Part shown: positions 32,236 to 41,124 of the stretch, piece after piece
How positions within the stretch are numbered: position 1 is the first letter of the stretch
Layout: each line of letters starts with the position of its first letter
The notes under the pieces: generated by a model
What the model was told of the DNA's origin: nothing
The model's database searches: none
The model's input: only the letters and a program-made list of their open reading frames with translations
Position numbers and translations under genes: made by a program
Source: Candidatus Odyssella sp.
GTDB lineage: Bacteria; Pseudomonadota; Alphaproteobacteria; Bin65
Direction of reading: 5' to 3'
Assembly (NCBI GenBank): GCA_016792765.1
Contig: JAEULD010000107.1
Location: 1 to 46,554, forward strand
Length of the DNA: 46,554 nucleotides

Positions 32236-32937
32236 CTAGCGCCGCACCACCTCGCGCGTCTGCATCGGGTTGTGGCGGTTGCCTTCGGTGAACTTCGGGA
32301 ACGAGAGGAAGTCGGCGCGCATTTCGGCGCGGATCGGCGATTGGAGCGCCGCGGTCGCGGCGTCGGCGTCGTCGAAGACCACCTTGTTGCGCTGCATGTA
32401 CTCGACCTTCGGCCAGGGCAGCGCGCTCACCCAGTCGATGCGCGTGTAGAGCTCGAGCTCGCGGAGGCCGGGCAGGCGCCGCATCAGCGGCACGTGGCTC
32501 TCGAAATAGAAGCCGAGCCAGGCGTTGAGGTCCTCGGCCTTGCCCGGATAGTGGATGATGTCGGAGCAGGGAAATCCGCCTGCGGGCGTGCGGAAGACGG
32601 GATCCGGCACCGGAAAGGGCCGCGCGAGCATCGCCTGCTGCGCGGCGCCGCTCCTGTCGACGCTCGGCAGCGCGCCGGGCTCGGCCAGCGCCATCAGCGC
32701 GCCCTTGCGGCCGGCCGCGGCCTCGAGCGGCGCGATCGCGTCGAAATAGAGCTGGAACGCGAGCTGCGGCGGCGGCGGATACTCGACGAACGGATCCGGC
32801 GCCCTGTCGGGCGTGAACACGAGCCCGCGGCGCAGATCCGGTACGCCGCGCACGATCTCGATCGCCCGCGAAAGATCGGCATCGCTCGCGCGCGCCTTGG
32901 CATCGCGCGCGCAAAAGGCCAGAAACAGCGCGAACAT
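32236..32937 (-). CDS. EthD-like dimeric alpha/beta-barrel protein
   Basis: This 233-residue protein starts MFALFLAFCARDAKA. It seems to contain two ferredoxin-like barrels: an N-terminal one ending near the CARDAKA-RGVPDLRRGLVF region, and a C-terminal one with the EthD-type pattern DLNAWLGFYFESHVPLMRRLPGLRELELYTRIDW. EthD-domain proteins accompany ether- or ring-cleaving pathways and some act as decarboxylases or lyases. The role is unknown here. It is convergent with iclR and divergent from the VOC gene. Confidence 0.7.
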   Translation of the reverse strand: MFALFLAFCARDAKARASDADLSRAIEIVRGVPDLRRGLVFTPDRAPDPFVEYPPPPQLAFQLYFDAIAPLEAAAGRKGALMALAEPGALPSVDRSGAAQQAMLARPFPVPDPVFRTPAGGFPCSDIIHYPGKAEDLNAWLGFYFESHVPLMRRLPGLRELELYTRIDWVSALPWPKVEYMQRNKVVFDDADAATAALQSPIRAEMRADFLSFPKFTEGNRHNPMQTREVVRR

Positions 32938-33029
32938 CAATCCTCCCCGGCGCAATCGTGCGCTTGACAAAGCGGCCCGCGAACCAACACTTGCGGGCGC
33001 GGATCCCAACCCACACGCATAGGCTGGCC

Positions 33030-33440
33030 ATGGCGAAACTCCGCCACATCGCGATGCAGGTGCCCGACATCGAGCGCGCCGCGCGCTTCTACGAGACGTG
33101 CTTCGACCTGAAGCGCGTGCATCAGGCCGAGAGCCCGATCGGCAACGCGATCATGCTTTCGGACGGCGTGATGAACCTCACGCTGCTCAACTTCCCCGAC
33201 GGCAAGGGCGGCCAGAAGCACGGGCCCGACTGGGCCGGACTGCACCACATGGGCTTCCTCGTCGACAGCGAGGCCGAGACCAAGGCCCGCATCGAGAAGG
33301 CCGGCGGCTCGTTCTACATGACGCTGCCGCCCTACCCCGGCGTCGACGCCGAGGCGAAGTACAAGGACGTGAACGGCGTCGTCTTCGACATCTCCGAGCA
33401 CGGCTGGCACAACTCCGGTGAAGGCAAGCGCAAGAGCTAG
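33030..33440 (+). CDS. VOC-superfamily (glyoxalase/bleomycin-resistance/dioxygenase) protein
   Basis: This 136-residue protein contains one pair of beta-alpha-beta-beta-beta modules: AKLRHIAMQVPDIERAARFY opens the first and GLHHMGFLVDS the second. Candidate metal ligands are the His in LRHIAMQ, the His in LHHMGF and the Glu in FDISEHGW. Relatives include lactoylglutathione lyase, methylmalonyl-CoA epimerase and extradiol dioxygenases; 136 residues suits a dimeric lyase or isomerase. A longer frame from 32958 is possible but the MAKLRH start is typical. A TTGACA box (32964-32969) is a possible -35, with no matching -10. Confidence 0.85.
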   Translation: MAKLRHIAMQVPDIERAARFYETCFDLKRVHQAESPIGNAIMLSDGVMNLTLLNFPDGKGGQKHGPDWAGLHHMGFLVDSEAETKARIEKAGGSFYMTLPPYPGVDAEAKYKDVNGVVFDISEHGWHNSGEGKRKS

Positions 33441-33473
33441 GCCCGCGGCGGCGCCCGAGATGCGCGCTGCGCG

Positions 33474-33492
33474 CAAAACCGAATATGGTTCA
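33474..33492. promoter_or_regulatory. Operator site C before the enolase-superfamily gene
   Basis: GCAAAACCGAATATGGTTC matches the palindrome at 29972-29988 at 13 of 17 positions and the site at 37163-37179 at 14 of 17; all share GCAAnAnCGAATATnG. It lies 37 bases before the start codon of the following gene. No strong -35/-10 pair was identified. Confidence 0.6.
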
Positions 33493-33528
33493 AGTTAGGG
33501 TTCCGCCGGCGCGGGGGTCAAGCCTGCC

Positions 33529-34698
33529 ATGAAGATCACGGCCATTCGCGAGACGATGGTGCCGCTCGCGGCGCCGATGCGCAACGCCGACATCGCGTTC
33601 GACGCGATGACGGCGAGCGCCGTCGCCGTCGTCACCGACCGGATCGTGGACGGCCGCCCGCTGATGGGGCTCGGCTTCGATTCGATCGGCCGCTACGGGC
33701 ATGGCGGCCTCCTGCGCGAGCGTTTCATCCCGCGCCTGCTCGCGGCGAGGCCCGAAGACTACGCGGCGGCGGCGGGCGACGCGATCGATCCGCTGCGCGC
33801 CTGGGCGGTGATGATGCGCAACGAGAAGGCGGGCGGGCACGGCGAGCGCGCCGGCGCGGTGGGCGTGCTCGATGCCGCGCTCTGGGATCTCGCCGCCAAG
33901 GCCGAGGGCAAGCCGCTGTGGCGCGTGCTCGCCGACCGCTTCAACGGCGGCCGTGCGCCCGCCCGCGTTCCGACCTATGCCAGCGGCGGGCACTACCGGG
34001 AGGGCGCCGACGAGGCACGGGCGATCGCCGCCGAACTCTCCGCCTACCGCGCGCTCGGTTACACGCAGTTCAAGATCAAGGTGGGGGGCGCGGCGCTCGA
34101 CCGCGACAAGGCGCGCATCGAAGCCGCGCTCGCGGTGGCCGGCGGCGGCGGCGCGCTCGCCGTCGACGGCAACGGTGCGGCGGACCGCGCCGCCGCCTTC
34201 GCGCTGTTGGGCGCGCTCGCGCCCTACGGGCTGCGCTGGTTCGAAGAGCCCTGCGATCCGCTCGACTACGCGCTGCTGGCCGAGATTTCCGCGGCGGGCT
34301 TCCTGCCGCTCGCCACCGGGGAGAACGTCTTCTCGGCCGCCGACACGCGCAACCTGCTCCGGTATGGCGGCCTGAAGCCCGCGCGCGACCGGCTGCAGAT
34401 GGACATCTCGCTGACCTACGGCGTTCCGGAATATCTGCGCATCGTCGCGCTGCTCGAGGAGGCGGGCTGGCCGCGCACGCGGCTCGTGCCGCATGCCGGG
34501 CACCTGTTCTCGTTCCATGTCGTGGCCGGTCTCGGGCTCGGCAGCCACGAGGCGGCGCCCGACGGCAGGCTGCTGTTCGGCGGCTATCCCGAGGGCGTCG
34601 CGGTCGAGGACGGGCACGTCACGCCGTGGGACGCGCCGGGCACCGGCTTCGAGCGCAAGGAAAACCTCAACCGCGTTTTCGCGCCGCTGCTGGATTGA
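33529..34698 (+). CDS. Enolase-superfamily dehydratase, D-tartrate dehydratase-like
   Basis: This 389-residue enzyme has the mandelate-racemase/muconate-lactonizing fold. The KxK acid/base motif is FKIKVGG; Mg ligands appear in AVDGNGAAD, WFEEPCDPLDYALLAE and ATGENVFS; and a His sits in LVPHAGHLFSFH. The segment MMRNEKAGGHGERAGAVGVLDAALWD and the LLRYGGLKPARDRLQMD block resemble D(-)-tartrate dehydratase (TarD) as I recall it, so dehydration of a hydroxy-acid to a 2-oxoacid is likely; the exact acid is open. The upstream operator ties it to the TRAP and Rieske operons. It converges with tetR after 15 nt. Confidence 0.85.
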   Translation: MKITAIRETMVPLAAPMRNADIAFDAMTASAVAVVTDRIVDGRPLMGLGFDSIGRYGHGGLLRERFIPRLLAARPEDYAAAAGDAIDPLRAWAVMMRNEKAGGHGERAGAVGVLDAALWDLAAKAEGKPLWRVLADRFNGGRAPARVPTYASGGHYREGADEARAIAAELSAYRALGYTQFKIKVGGAALDRDKARIEAALAVAGGGGALAVDGNGAADRAAAFALLGALAPYGLRWFEEPCDPLDYALLAEISAAGFLPLATGENVFSAADTRNLLRYGGLKPARDRLQMDISLTYGVPEYLRIVALLEEAGWPRTRLVPHAGHLFSFHVVAGLGLGSHEAAPDGRLLFGGYPEGVAVEDGHVTPWDAPGTGFERKENLNRVFAPLLD

Positions 34699-34713
34699 GC
34701 GGGCGCGCCGGGG

Positions 34714-35298
34714 CTACCCGCCGTTCTCCGCGCGCCCGAGCAGCAGATCGGCGACGATGTCGGCGAGCTTCGCATAGTCGCGGAGATCGCCGAGGCGGCG
34801 GTTGATGACGTAGCCGTCGTAGGCCATCAGCAGCAGGTTCCCGACCAGCGCATCGGCGAAGCGGCGGCGCGAGCGCGGCAGCGCCTTGGCCAGGATCGCG
34901 GCCAGGCGCTTTTCGCTTTTCACGAGCAGCGGCTCGACCTTGCCCTTGGCCGGATCGGCGGTGGCCAGCGCCTCCATGAGGCTGTTGGCGAGGCCGGGAT
35001 TCTGCGTGGGCGTGTCGCGCCAGAGGCCGACGACGATGGCCTTGATCTTGGCGCGCGGCGTCTTGGCCGCGTCGGCCCTGGCCGCGAGCTCGTCCAGCCG
35101 CTCCATGAGCCACGGCGAATACACCGCGTAGAGCAGATGCAGCTTCGAGGGGAAGTAGGTGTAGACCGTGCCGACCGCGACGCCGGCGCGGGCCGCGATC
35201 GCCGACACGGTGGCCGCGTGATAGCCCTGGCTGCTGAAGACGGCGCCGGCCTTCTCGACGATCAAGCGGCGGACCGCGGGCTTCAGAACCTGCGCCAT
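34714..35298 (-). CDS. TetR-family transcriptional regulator
   Basis: This 194-residue regulator has an N-terminal TetR helix-turn-helix (IVEKAGAVFSSQGYHAATVSAI, AARAGVAVGTVYTYFPSKLHLL) and a helical ligand domain. It starts 10 nt after the stop of the dioxygenase beta gene, so it is the third gene of that operon and would be autoregulated by the operator at 37163-37181. Since the same operator precedes the TRAP operon and the enolase-type gene, it is the best candidate for the regulator of all three. IclR is a less likely alternative because it has its own distinct palindrome. Confidence 0.9.
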   Translation of the reverse strand: MAQVLKPAVRRLIVEKAGAVFSSQGYHAATVSAIAARAGVAVGTVYTYFPSKLHLLYAVYSPWLMERLDELAARADAAKTPRAKIKAIVVGLWRDTPTQNPGLANSLMEALATADPAKGKVEPLLVKSEKRLAAILAKALPRSRRRFADALVGNLLLMAYDGYVINRRLGDLRDYAKLADIVADLLLGRAENGG

Positions 35299-35308
35299 CC
35301 GCCCCCGC

Positions 35309-35812
35309 TCAGATCGGAACCGCGAGAATTCCGTGCACGGCGTCGCAATCGATGAGGTCGACGCGCTTCAGCACGATGCGCCAGCCCTCGGGCGTGCGGC
35401 GGAGCTTGTGCGTCTGCTGCCCGGCCCACAGGCGGCGGTCGGCGGCCTGGCCCGGGCGGTATTCGGCCATCATCACGGTCGAGCGCACTTCGCAATCGAC
35501 GCCGGGCTCGGCGCCCGGCGCGGCCGTGACGTTGCCGACGAGATGCGCGGTGCGCGGCGCCGGCTGCGCGGAATAGACCCGCGGATGGCCGAGGCGCCGC
35601 ACGCGCATGCCGAGCACGCTCTTGTCTTCGTAGAGGATCGAAAGGTGGTTCAAAGGATCGCTCTGGCCGGGCGCGGCCGGAACCCAATAGAACCCGTCTT
35701 CGGCGAAAAGCGCCAGCCATTCGTCGAAGCGCCCCGCATCGAGCAGGCGCGCCTCGGCGATCAGGAAAGCCTCCGCTTCGCTCTTCACGTCGATCTCCAC
35801 CGCCGCGTTCAT
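35309..35812 (-). CDS. Rieske ring-hydroxylating dioxygenase, beta subunit
   Basis: This 167-residue protein is the small, non-catalytic subunit of an aromatic-ring dioxygenase; it has the NTF2-like cone fold features EAEAFLIAEARLLDAGRFDEWLALFAEDGFYWVP and ends KRVDLIDCDAVHGIL. The ATG overlaps the alpha stop by ATGA. Structural role: it holds the alpha trimer. Its length of 167 matches beta subunits of benzoate/anthranilate-type enzymes. Confidence 0.93.
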   Translation of the reverse strand: MNAAVEIDVKSEAEAFLIAEARLLDAGRFDEWLALFAEDGFYWVPAAPGQSDPLNHLSILYEDKSVLGMRVRRLGHPRVYSAQPAPRTAHLVGNVTAAPGAEPGVDCEVRSTVMMAEYRPGQAADRRLWAGQQTHKLRRTPEGWRIVLKRVDLIDCDAVHGILAVPI

Positions 35813-37134
35813 GCCGCCGCCGTCATGTAGCGCAGCCAGGCCGCGTATTGGGCGCGGTGCGGCAGCTCGCTGAGGCCGGCGGAGACGGTGCGCCCGCCCG
35901 CCTCGGTCCGGTCGGCGCCGAGCCCGCGCGACTGATCCAGCCATTCCGGTTCGGAATTGGCGAGGCCGCCCTGCACGCGCTCGAAAATCTCGATGTCGTC
36001 GGACAGGATCATCGAGGCCGGCGAGGACAGGTTGGTGAGGAAGCGCACCGCGCGGTGAAACAGCGCCTCGGGCGCGCCCTTCAGGCGGAAACAGAACGCC
36101 GTGACCCGCGTGCGATCGACCGCGAGCGGCGTGACGACGCGGATCTGCTGGTATTGCGCGTTGATGCTCACGTTCGGGTAGAGCAGGTTGTTGAAGCGGT
36201 CTTCGCCGAGCACGCGCGCGGTCTTCTCTTCGCCGTGCCGGGCGACGAGCCGCGCGCGGTATTCGCGCCAGACCGGATCGTCGCGATCCGGCGAGAGCAC
36301 GCCGCCGCGGTAGAAGCCGCCCATGTAGGAATGCCCCGCCGGAAAACCGGTGAGCGACAGGCTCTGCCATTCGCGCACGCCGAAGCCGTTCGAGAGCATC
36401 TGCGTGTGCGTCTGGTGCCCGTCGTAGGCCGGCGCCGCGTAGTCGCGCGGGTCGCCGCGCGCGGCCGACACCGACGATTCGTGCACGAAGCCGGGATGCA
36501 GCGTGTCGTTCGCGTTCTCGTGGTGGAGCTTCCAGTTGCCGCGGTATTCCTGGCGCGCGACGCCGCCTGCCTGCTCGATCTCGCCGTCGGGCGCGCGATC
36601 GACGACGTTGTCGATCACCGCGGCGATCGGTCCGAGATGCTCGACGAGGCTCTCGCCGCCGGGCGCGAGGCTGCCGAAGACGAAGCCGCGATAGCTCTCG
36701 ACGCGCGGGACCGCGGCGAGCGCGAGCCGCGGGTCCTTGAGATCGAAATCGGGCGGCAGGCTCTGCCGGTGCGGCACCGAGTTCAGCGCACCGTCGAGGC
36801 CGAAGGTCCAGGCGTGGTAGGGGCAGGCGAAGCCGGCGGTATTGCCGCGCTCGGCCTGGCAGACCTGCGCGCCGCGGTGCGTGCAGCGGTTGACGAGCGC
36901 GCGGATGCGCCCGTCGCGCGCGCGCACGACGATGACGTCTTCGCGCCCGAGCCGCGCGCGGACGAAATCGCCGGGCGCGCGGATCTGGCTCTCGTGCGCG
37001 AGGAACAGCCAGCAGCGCCCGAAAATGCGCGTCATCTCCAGGTCGAAGATCGCGGGATCGGTATAGAGGCTCCGGTGCACGCGGTCGGGCAGGACGAGGC
37101 GGCGCAGGGCGTCGGGGGCGATGCTGTCGGGCAT
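35809..37134 (-). CDS. Rieske ring-hydroxylating dioxygenase, alpha (catalytic) subunit
   Basis: This 441-residue subunit has a Rieske [2Fe-2S] domain, CTHRG (Cys84, His86) and CPYHAW (Cys104, His107), and a catalytic domain with the mononuclear-iron motif ENANDTLHPGFVH (Asp210, His213, His218) and a C-terminal SDDIEIFERVQ. It would add O2 as a cis-diol or remove a methyl group. No ferredoxin or reductase gene is in the window, so electrons come from proteins encoded elsewhere. The start lacks a clear ribosome site but follows a promoter (TGGACA-18-GATATT) overlapping the shared operator. Substrate unknown. Confidence 0.93.
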   Translation of the reverse strand: MPDSIAPDALRRLVLPDRVHRSLYTDPAIFDLEMTRIFGRCWLFLAHESQIRAPGDFVRARLGREDVIVVRARDGRIRALVNRCTHRGAQVCQAERGNTAGFACPYHAWTFGLDGALNSVPHRQSLPPDFDLKDPRLALAAVPRVESYRGFVFGSLAPGGESLVEHLGPIAAVIDNVVDRAPDGEIEQAGGVARQEYRGNWKLHHENANDTLHPGFVHESSVSAARGDPRDYAAPAYDGHQTHTQMLSNGFGVREWQSLSLTGFPAGHSYMGGFYRGGVLSPDRDDPVWREYRARLVARHGEEKTARVLGEDRFNNLLYPNVSINAQYQQIRVVTPLAVDRTRVTAFCFRLKGAPEALFHRAVRFLTNLSSPASMILSDDIEIFERVQGGLANSEPEWLDQSRGLGADRTEAGGRTVSAGLSELPHRAQYAAWLRYMTAAA

Positions 37135-37162
37135 GGCGGAGGCTCGATCGGAGGCGGCGGCG

Positions 37163-37201
37163 GCAAAAACGAATATCGCTCGGTTATCGCGCCGATGTCC
37201 A
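37163..37201 (-). promoter_or_regulatory. Rieske dioxygenase-TetR promoter with operator (site B)
   Basis: The minus strand holds TGGACA (37201-37196) and GATATT (37177-37172) 18 bases apart. The operator GCAAAAACGAATATCGCTC (37163-37181, plus strand) covers the -10 box. It matches the TRAP-operon palindrome at 14 of 17 positions, and both continue with CTCGG. Confidence 0.65.
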
Positions 37202-37217
37202 GGGCGCGCGCCGCGGA

Positions 37218-39053
37218 TCACCCGAGGCGCAGCTCGCGCTCGCCCACGCGCTCGAATTCGTTGATGCCGAAGCGCGACAGGAAGAATTCGAGATAGGCGG
37301 GGCGCGCCTCCGGGCCCCCGGCGCGGCGCGCGGCGATGGCCGCCCGCGCCGCCGCCGTGGCCGCCGCGTCGACGCCCAGGGCCGCGTCGACGACGACGCC
37401 GTAGACCTCGCGCGCATAGGCGAGCGTGATGCGCTCCTCGATCACGTCCTCGAGCACGGCGGCGGGATCGCGGGCGAGCGGATCGCCGCGGCCGGCGCCG
37501 CCGGCCGAAACGTGCGCGAACACGTCGCCCTGGCCGAGCCGCACCGCATCCATCGGCATCACCGGCAGGATGCGCTGCCGCGGGCCCGGGTTGACGATGT
37601 TCCACGACGGCGTGCCGGGCGCGCCGCCGTCGAGCGCATAGGGCAGGAAGCGGCGGCGGTCGGAGCGCATGATGAGCGTCGCCTCGTCGCCGAGCATCCG
37701 GTAGCCGCGGATGAACGCCGGCGCGCCGCGAAAGCGCCCCGGCCCGCCCGAATTCGGCACCATGCCGTATTCCGTGATCTCGATCGGATAGAGCGCCTCG
37801 ATCATCTCGACCGGCTGGTTCGTGAGATTGCCGCCCGGGTTCGGCACCGCGAACACGCCGTCGCGATCGGCCATGGCGCCCCAGCTTCCGGCCAGCGTCT
37901 CGCTGCACACGTAGCGCTGGCCGCGATGGAAGCCGCTGAGGATCGGGAAGCTGACGCCGCCCTCGCCGCCGGCCGGAACGCGGTCGGGCGCGATCTGCGC
38001 GAACGCGCCGAGCAGCACGTCGATCGCGCGCCAGCCGATGATCGCACGCGCCGCGCAGGCGGCGGGCAGGCGCGGATTGACGATCGTGCCCTCCGGCGCC
38101 ACCTGCGCGATCGGCCGCGTGAAGCCCTCGAAATTCGGCACGTCGTCGCGCGCGATGCATTTCAGGATCAGATGCGCGGCCGACTTGACGAACGGCACCG
38201 GGCAATTGATCGCGCCCTTCACCTGCGGCGCCGAGCCGGTCCAATCCACCGTGATGTCGCCGCCCGCGATCGTGACCGTGACCTTGAGCGGCAGCGGCTC
38301 GGGGCTCTCGCCGAGCCCGTCGATGTAGTCGGTGAAGCTCCATTCGCCGTCGGGCAGCGCCTCGATCTCGGCGCGCATCATGCGCTCGGCGTGATCGTGC
38401 AGGTCGGACACGAGCTGCCGGAAGTTCCCGGCGCCGTACTTCTCCACCAGCGCGCGATAGGCCTTCTCGGCCGTGCGGCAGGCGGCGATCTGCGCGCGCA
38501 TGTCTCCGGCCAGCTTCTCCGGCATGCGCGTGTTCTTCTCCATCATCTTGAAGAACGTCTCGTTCGGCCGGCCGCGCTCGTACATCTTGACGATCGGGAT
38601 GCGCAGGCCCTCCTGGAACACCTCGGTGGCGTAGACCGCGGTGCTGCCGGGCGCGATTCCGCCCATGTCGATCTGGTGCACGAGCGTGGCCGCATAGCCC
38701 TCGAGCGCGCCGGAAACGAAGATCGGCTGCACGATGTAGACGTCGGGCAGGTGCATGCCGCCGCCGCCATAGGGATCGTTCCAGACGAAGACGTCGCCCT
38801 CCTCGATCCGTCCGGCATAGTCGGCAATGAGGCAGCGCATCGCGTCCGGGAACGAGCCCAGATGCAGCGCCATCGTGAGGCCGTGCGCGACGACGCGGCC
38901 CTCGCGGTCGCAGAGGCCGGTGGAATAGTCCATCGAATCGCGCACGATCGAGGAATAGGCGGTGCGCATGATGACCAGCGCCATCTCGTCGGCGATCGAC
39001 GAGAGCGCGTTCTTCACCACTTCCATCGTGATCGGATCGGTGTTGGGGCGCAT
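37218..39053 (-). CDS. Hydantoinase/oxoprolinase-family subunit B (HyuB-like)
   Basis: This 611-residue protein belongs to the HyuB family, partners of HyuA in ATP-dependent N-methylhydantoinase, 5-oxoprolinase, acetone and acetophenone carboxylases. It begins MRPNTDPITMEVVKNALSSI, the standard start, and has the block MDYSTGLCDREGRVVAHGLTMALHLGSFPDAM and the mid-protein VPFVKSAAHLILKC. It begins 5 nt after the HyuA stop. Whether the complex hydrolyses a cyclic amide or carboxylates a ketone cannot be decided; no gamma subunit of the carboxylase type is present, which favours hydantoinase/oxoprolinase chemistry. Confidence 0.93.
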   Translation of the reverse strand: MRPNTDPITMEVVKNALSSIADEMALVIMRTAYSSIVRDSMDYSTGLCDREGRVVAHGLTMALHLGSFPDAMRCLIADYAGRIEEGDVFVWNDPYGGGGMHLPDVYIVQPIFVSGALEGYAATLVHQIDMGGIAPGSTAVYATEVFQEGLRIPIVKMYERGRPNETFFKMMEKNTRMPEKLAGDMRAQIAACRTAEKAYRALVEKYGAGNFRQLVSDLHDHAERMMRAEIEALPDGEWSFTDYIDGLGESPEPLPLKVTVTIAGGDITVDWTGSAPQVKGAINCPVPFVKSAAHLILKCIARDDVPNFEGFTRPIAQVAPEGTIVNPRLPAACAARAIIGWRAIDVLLGAFAQIAPDRVPAGGEGGVSFPILSGFHRGQRYVCSETLAGSWGAMADRDGVFAVPNPGGNLTNQPVEMIEALYPIEITEYGMVPNSGGPGRFRGAPAFIRGYRMLGDEATLIMRSDRRRFLPYALDGGAPGTPSWNIVNPGPRQRILPVMPMDAVRLGQGDVFAHVSAGGAGRGDPLARDPAAVLEDVIEERITLAYAREVYGVVVDAALGVDAAATAAARAAIAARRAGGPEARPAYLEFFLSRFGINEFERVGERELRLG

Positions 39054-39058
39054 GGGCG

Positions 39059-41122
39059 TCACTCGCGCGAAAGTCGGACGTTGCCGGCCGCGTCGACGCG
39101 CGCGGACCAGCCGGGCGGCACGATGGTGGTCGAATCGTATTCCTCGACGATGAGCGGTCCGGCGCGCGTGCCGGACGCGGCGAGCGCCGCGCGCGTCAGC
39201 ACCGGCGTTTCCGCCTGGCCGTGGCGCGGACCGAAATAGGCTTGGCGCGAGGCGGGCGCTTCGCCGCTCGCCTCGGGCGGCGGGGGCGGCGGCTCCGCCC
39301 GCGCCTTCGCGACGCGGCCCTTCACGCGCAGCGCCACGCATTCCACCGCCTCCGCCTCGGCGCGATGGCCGTAGGTGCGCGCGTGCTCGGCGCCGAACGC
39401 TTCGGCCATCGCGGCGCGGTCGGCCGAGAACGGCACCGACAGCTCGTGCGCCTGGCCGGCGTAGCGAAGGTCGGCGAACCGCGCGAGCGAAACCTCGGCG
39501 TCGCGGTAGCCGTCGGCGGCGAAATCGTCGCGCAGCGCGCGCTCGATCTCGGCGTAAATGGCTTCGATCTCGCCGGCGCCGACCGCGGAGAGCGGGCGCA
39601 GGAACGCGCGGCTCTTCTCCTGTTCGATGTCGGAGAGCAGCAGGCCGACCGCGCTGAACACGCCGGGCGCCAGCGGAATCACGACCTCGCGCATCTCGAG
39701 CAGGTCGGCGATCGCCGCGCCGACGACGGGGCCGTTGCCGCCGAACGCGAACAGCGCGAAATCGCGCGGATCGCGGCCGCGATAGGTGGAGACGGCCTTC
39801 ACCGCGCGCACCATCGTGCCGCAGGCGACCTCGAAAATGCCGTAGGCCGTGTCGCGGAGATCGCGGCCGAGCGGCTTGGCGACGCGCTCGTCGAGCACCG
39901 CGCGCGCCTTCGCGGCGTCGAGCGGCAGATCGCCGCCCAGCAGCCGCGCCGGATTGAGATAGCCGAGCGCCACCACCGCGTCGGTGAAGGTGGGATCGGC
40001 GCCGCCGCGGCCGTAGGCCACCGGCCCGGGCGCGGCGCCCGCGCTCTTGGGGCCGACATGCAGCAGGCCGCCGCGATCCACCGAAACGATGCTGCCGCCG
40101 CCCGCGCCGATCTCCGAAATGTCGATCACCGGCAGCTTCAGCGCATAGCCGCCGCCCATCACCAGCTTGCTCGAGAGGTTGATGCCGGCGCCGACCTCGT
40201 AGTCGCCGGTGCGCGCGACCTGGCCGCGCTCGACGATCGAGGCCTTGGCCGTGGTGCCGCCCATGTCGAGCGTGAGGCAATCCCGCGCGTTTTCCCGCGC
40301 GCCGAGCTTCGCGGCGCCGATGACGCCGGCGGCCGGCCCGGATTCGACGAGATAGGCCGGCTTCTCGGACGCCATGCGCACCGACATGACGCCGCCGTCG
40401 GACTTCATGATGTCGACCGGCGCCGCGATGCCGAGCGCCTCCAGGTGCTTCCGGAGCGAGGCGAAATAGCCGCGCAGGATCGGGCCGAGATAGGCGTTGA
40501 TCACCGTCGTGCTCGTGCGCTCGTATTCGCGGATCTCGGGCAGGATGTCCGACGAGCAGGTGATGAACGCGTTCGGCAGCGCGGCGGCCACGATCTCCGC
40601 CACGCGCCTCTCGTGGGCCGGGTTCGCATAGGAATGCAGCAGCGCGATCGCCACCGCGTCGACGCCGGCCGCGGCGAGCCGCGCGGCGGCCTCGCGCGCG
40701 CTCGCCTCGTCGAGCGGGCGGCGGACCTCGCCGCGCGGGCCCATGCGCTCGCCCACCTCGAAGCGCAGGCGCCGCGGCACGAGCGGCGGCGGCTTCGGAT
40801 AGCCGAGCGTGTACATTTCCGGGATGCGCAGGCGGCGCATCTCGAGCACGTCGCGGAAGCCCTCGGTGGTGACGAGGCCGGTGGCCGCGCCCTTCCCTTC
40901 GAGGATCGCGTTGGTCGCGACGGTCGTGGCATGGACGATGCGCGCGATCTGGCCCGGGAGGACGCCGTGGCGCGTCATCAGCTGCGCGATCCCGTCCGCG
41001 ATCGCGCGGCCGAAATCGTCCGGCGTCGTGAGCACCTTGCAATGGGCGCGCGATCCGCCGTCGCCGGCGAGCACGATGTCGGTGAAGGTTCCGCCGATGT
41101 CGATGCCGACGCGGTACTGCAT
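39059..41122 (-). CDS. Hydantoinase/oxoprolinase-family subunit A (HyuA-like)
   Basis: This 687-residue ATP-using subunit starts MQYRVGIDIGGTFTDIVLAG, the phosphate-binding motif of the ASKHA-like N-terminal domain. Further landmarks are HATTVATNAILEGKGAATGLVTTEGFRDVL, LTLDMGGTTAKAS and FGGNGPVV. It activates the substrate by phosphorylation and works with HyuB. The ATG follows the quinone-reductase stop closely, making a three-gene unit with that gene first. It lies next to, but in a separate operon from, the ureide genes. Confidence 0.94.
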   Translation of the reverse strand: MQYRVGIDIGGTFTDIVLAGDGGSRAHCKVLTTPDDFGRAIADGIAQLMTRHGVLPGQIARIVHATTVATNAILEGKGAATGLVTTEGFRDVLEMRRLRIPEMYTLGYPKPPPLVPRRLRFEVGERMGPRGEVRRPLDEASAREAAARLAAAGVDAVAIALLHSYANPAHERRVAEIVAAALPNAFITCSSDILPEIREYERTSTTVINAYLGPILRGYFASLRKHLEALGIAAPVDIMKSDGGVMSVRMASEKPAYLVESGPAAGVIGAAKLGARENARDCLTLDMGGTTAKASIVERGQVARTGDYEVGAGINLSSKLVMGGGYALKLPVIDISEIGAGGGSIVSVDRGGLLHVGPKSAGAAPGPVAYGRGGADPTFTDAVVALGYLNPARLLGGDLPLDAAKARAVLDERVAKPLGRDLRDTAYGIFEVACGTMVRAVKAVSTYRGRDPRDFALFAFGGNGPVVGAAIADLLEMREVVIPLAPGVFSAVGLLLSDIEQEKSRAFLRPLSAVGAGEIEAIYAEIERALRDDFAADGYRDAEVSLARFADLRYAGQAHELSVPFSADRAAMAEAFGAEHARTYGHRAEAEAVECVALRVKGRVAKARAEPPPPPPEASGEAPASRQAYFGPRHGQAETPVLTRAALAASGTRAGPLIVEEYDSTTIVPPGWSARVDAAGNVRLSRE

Positions 41123-41124
41123 CG

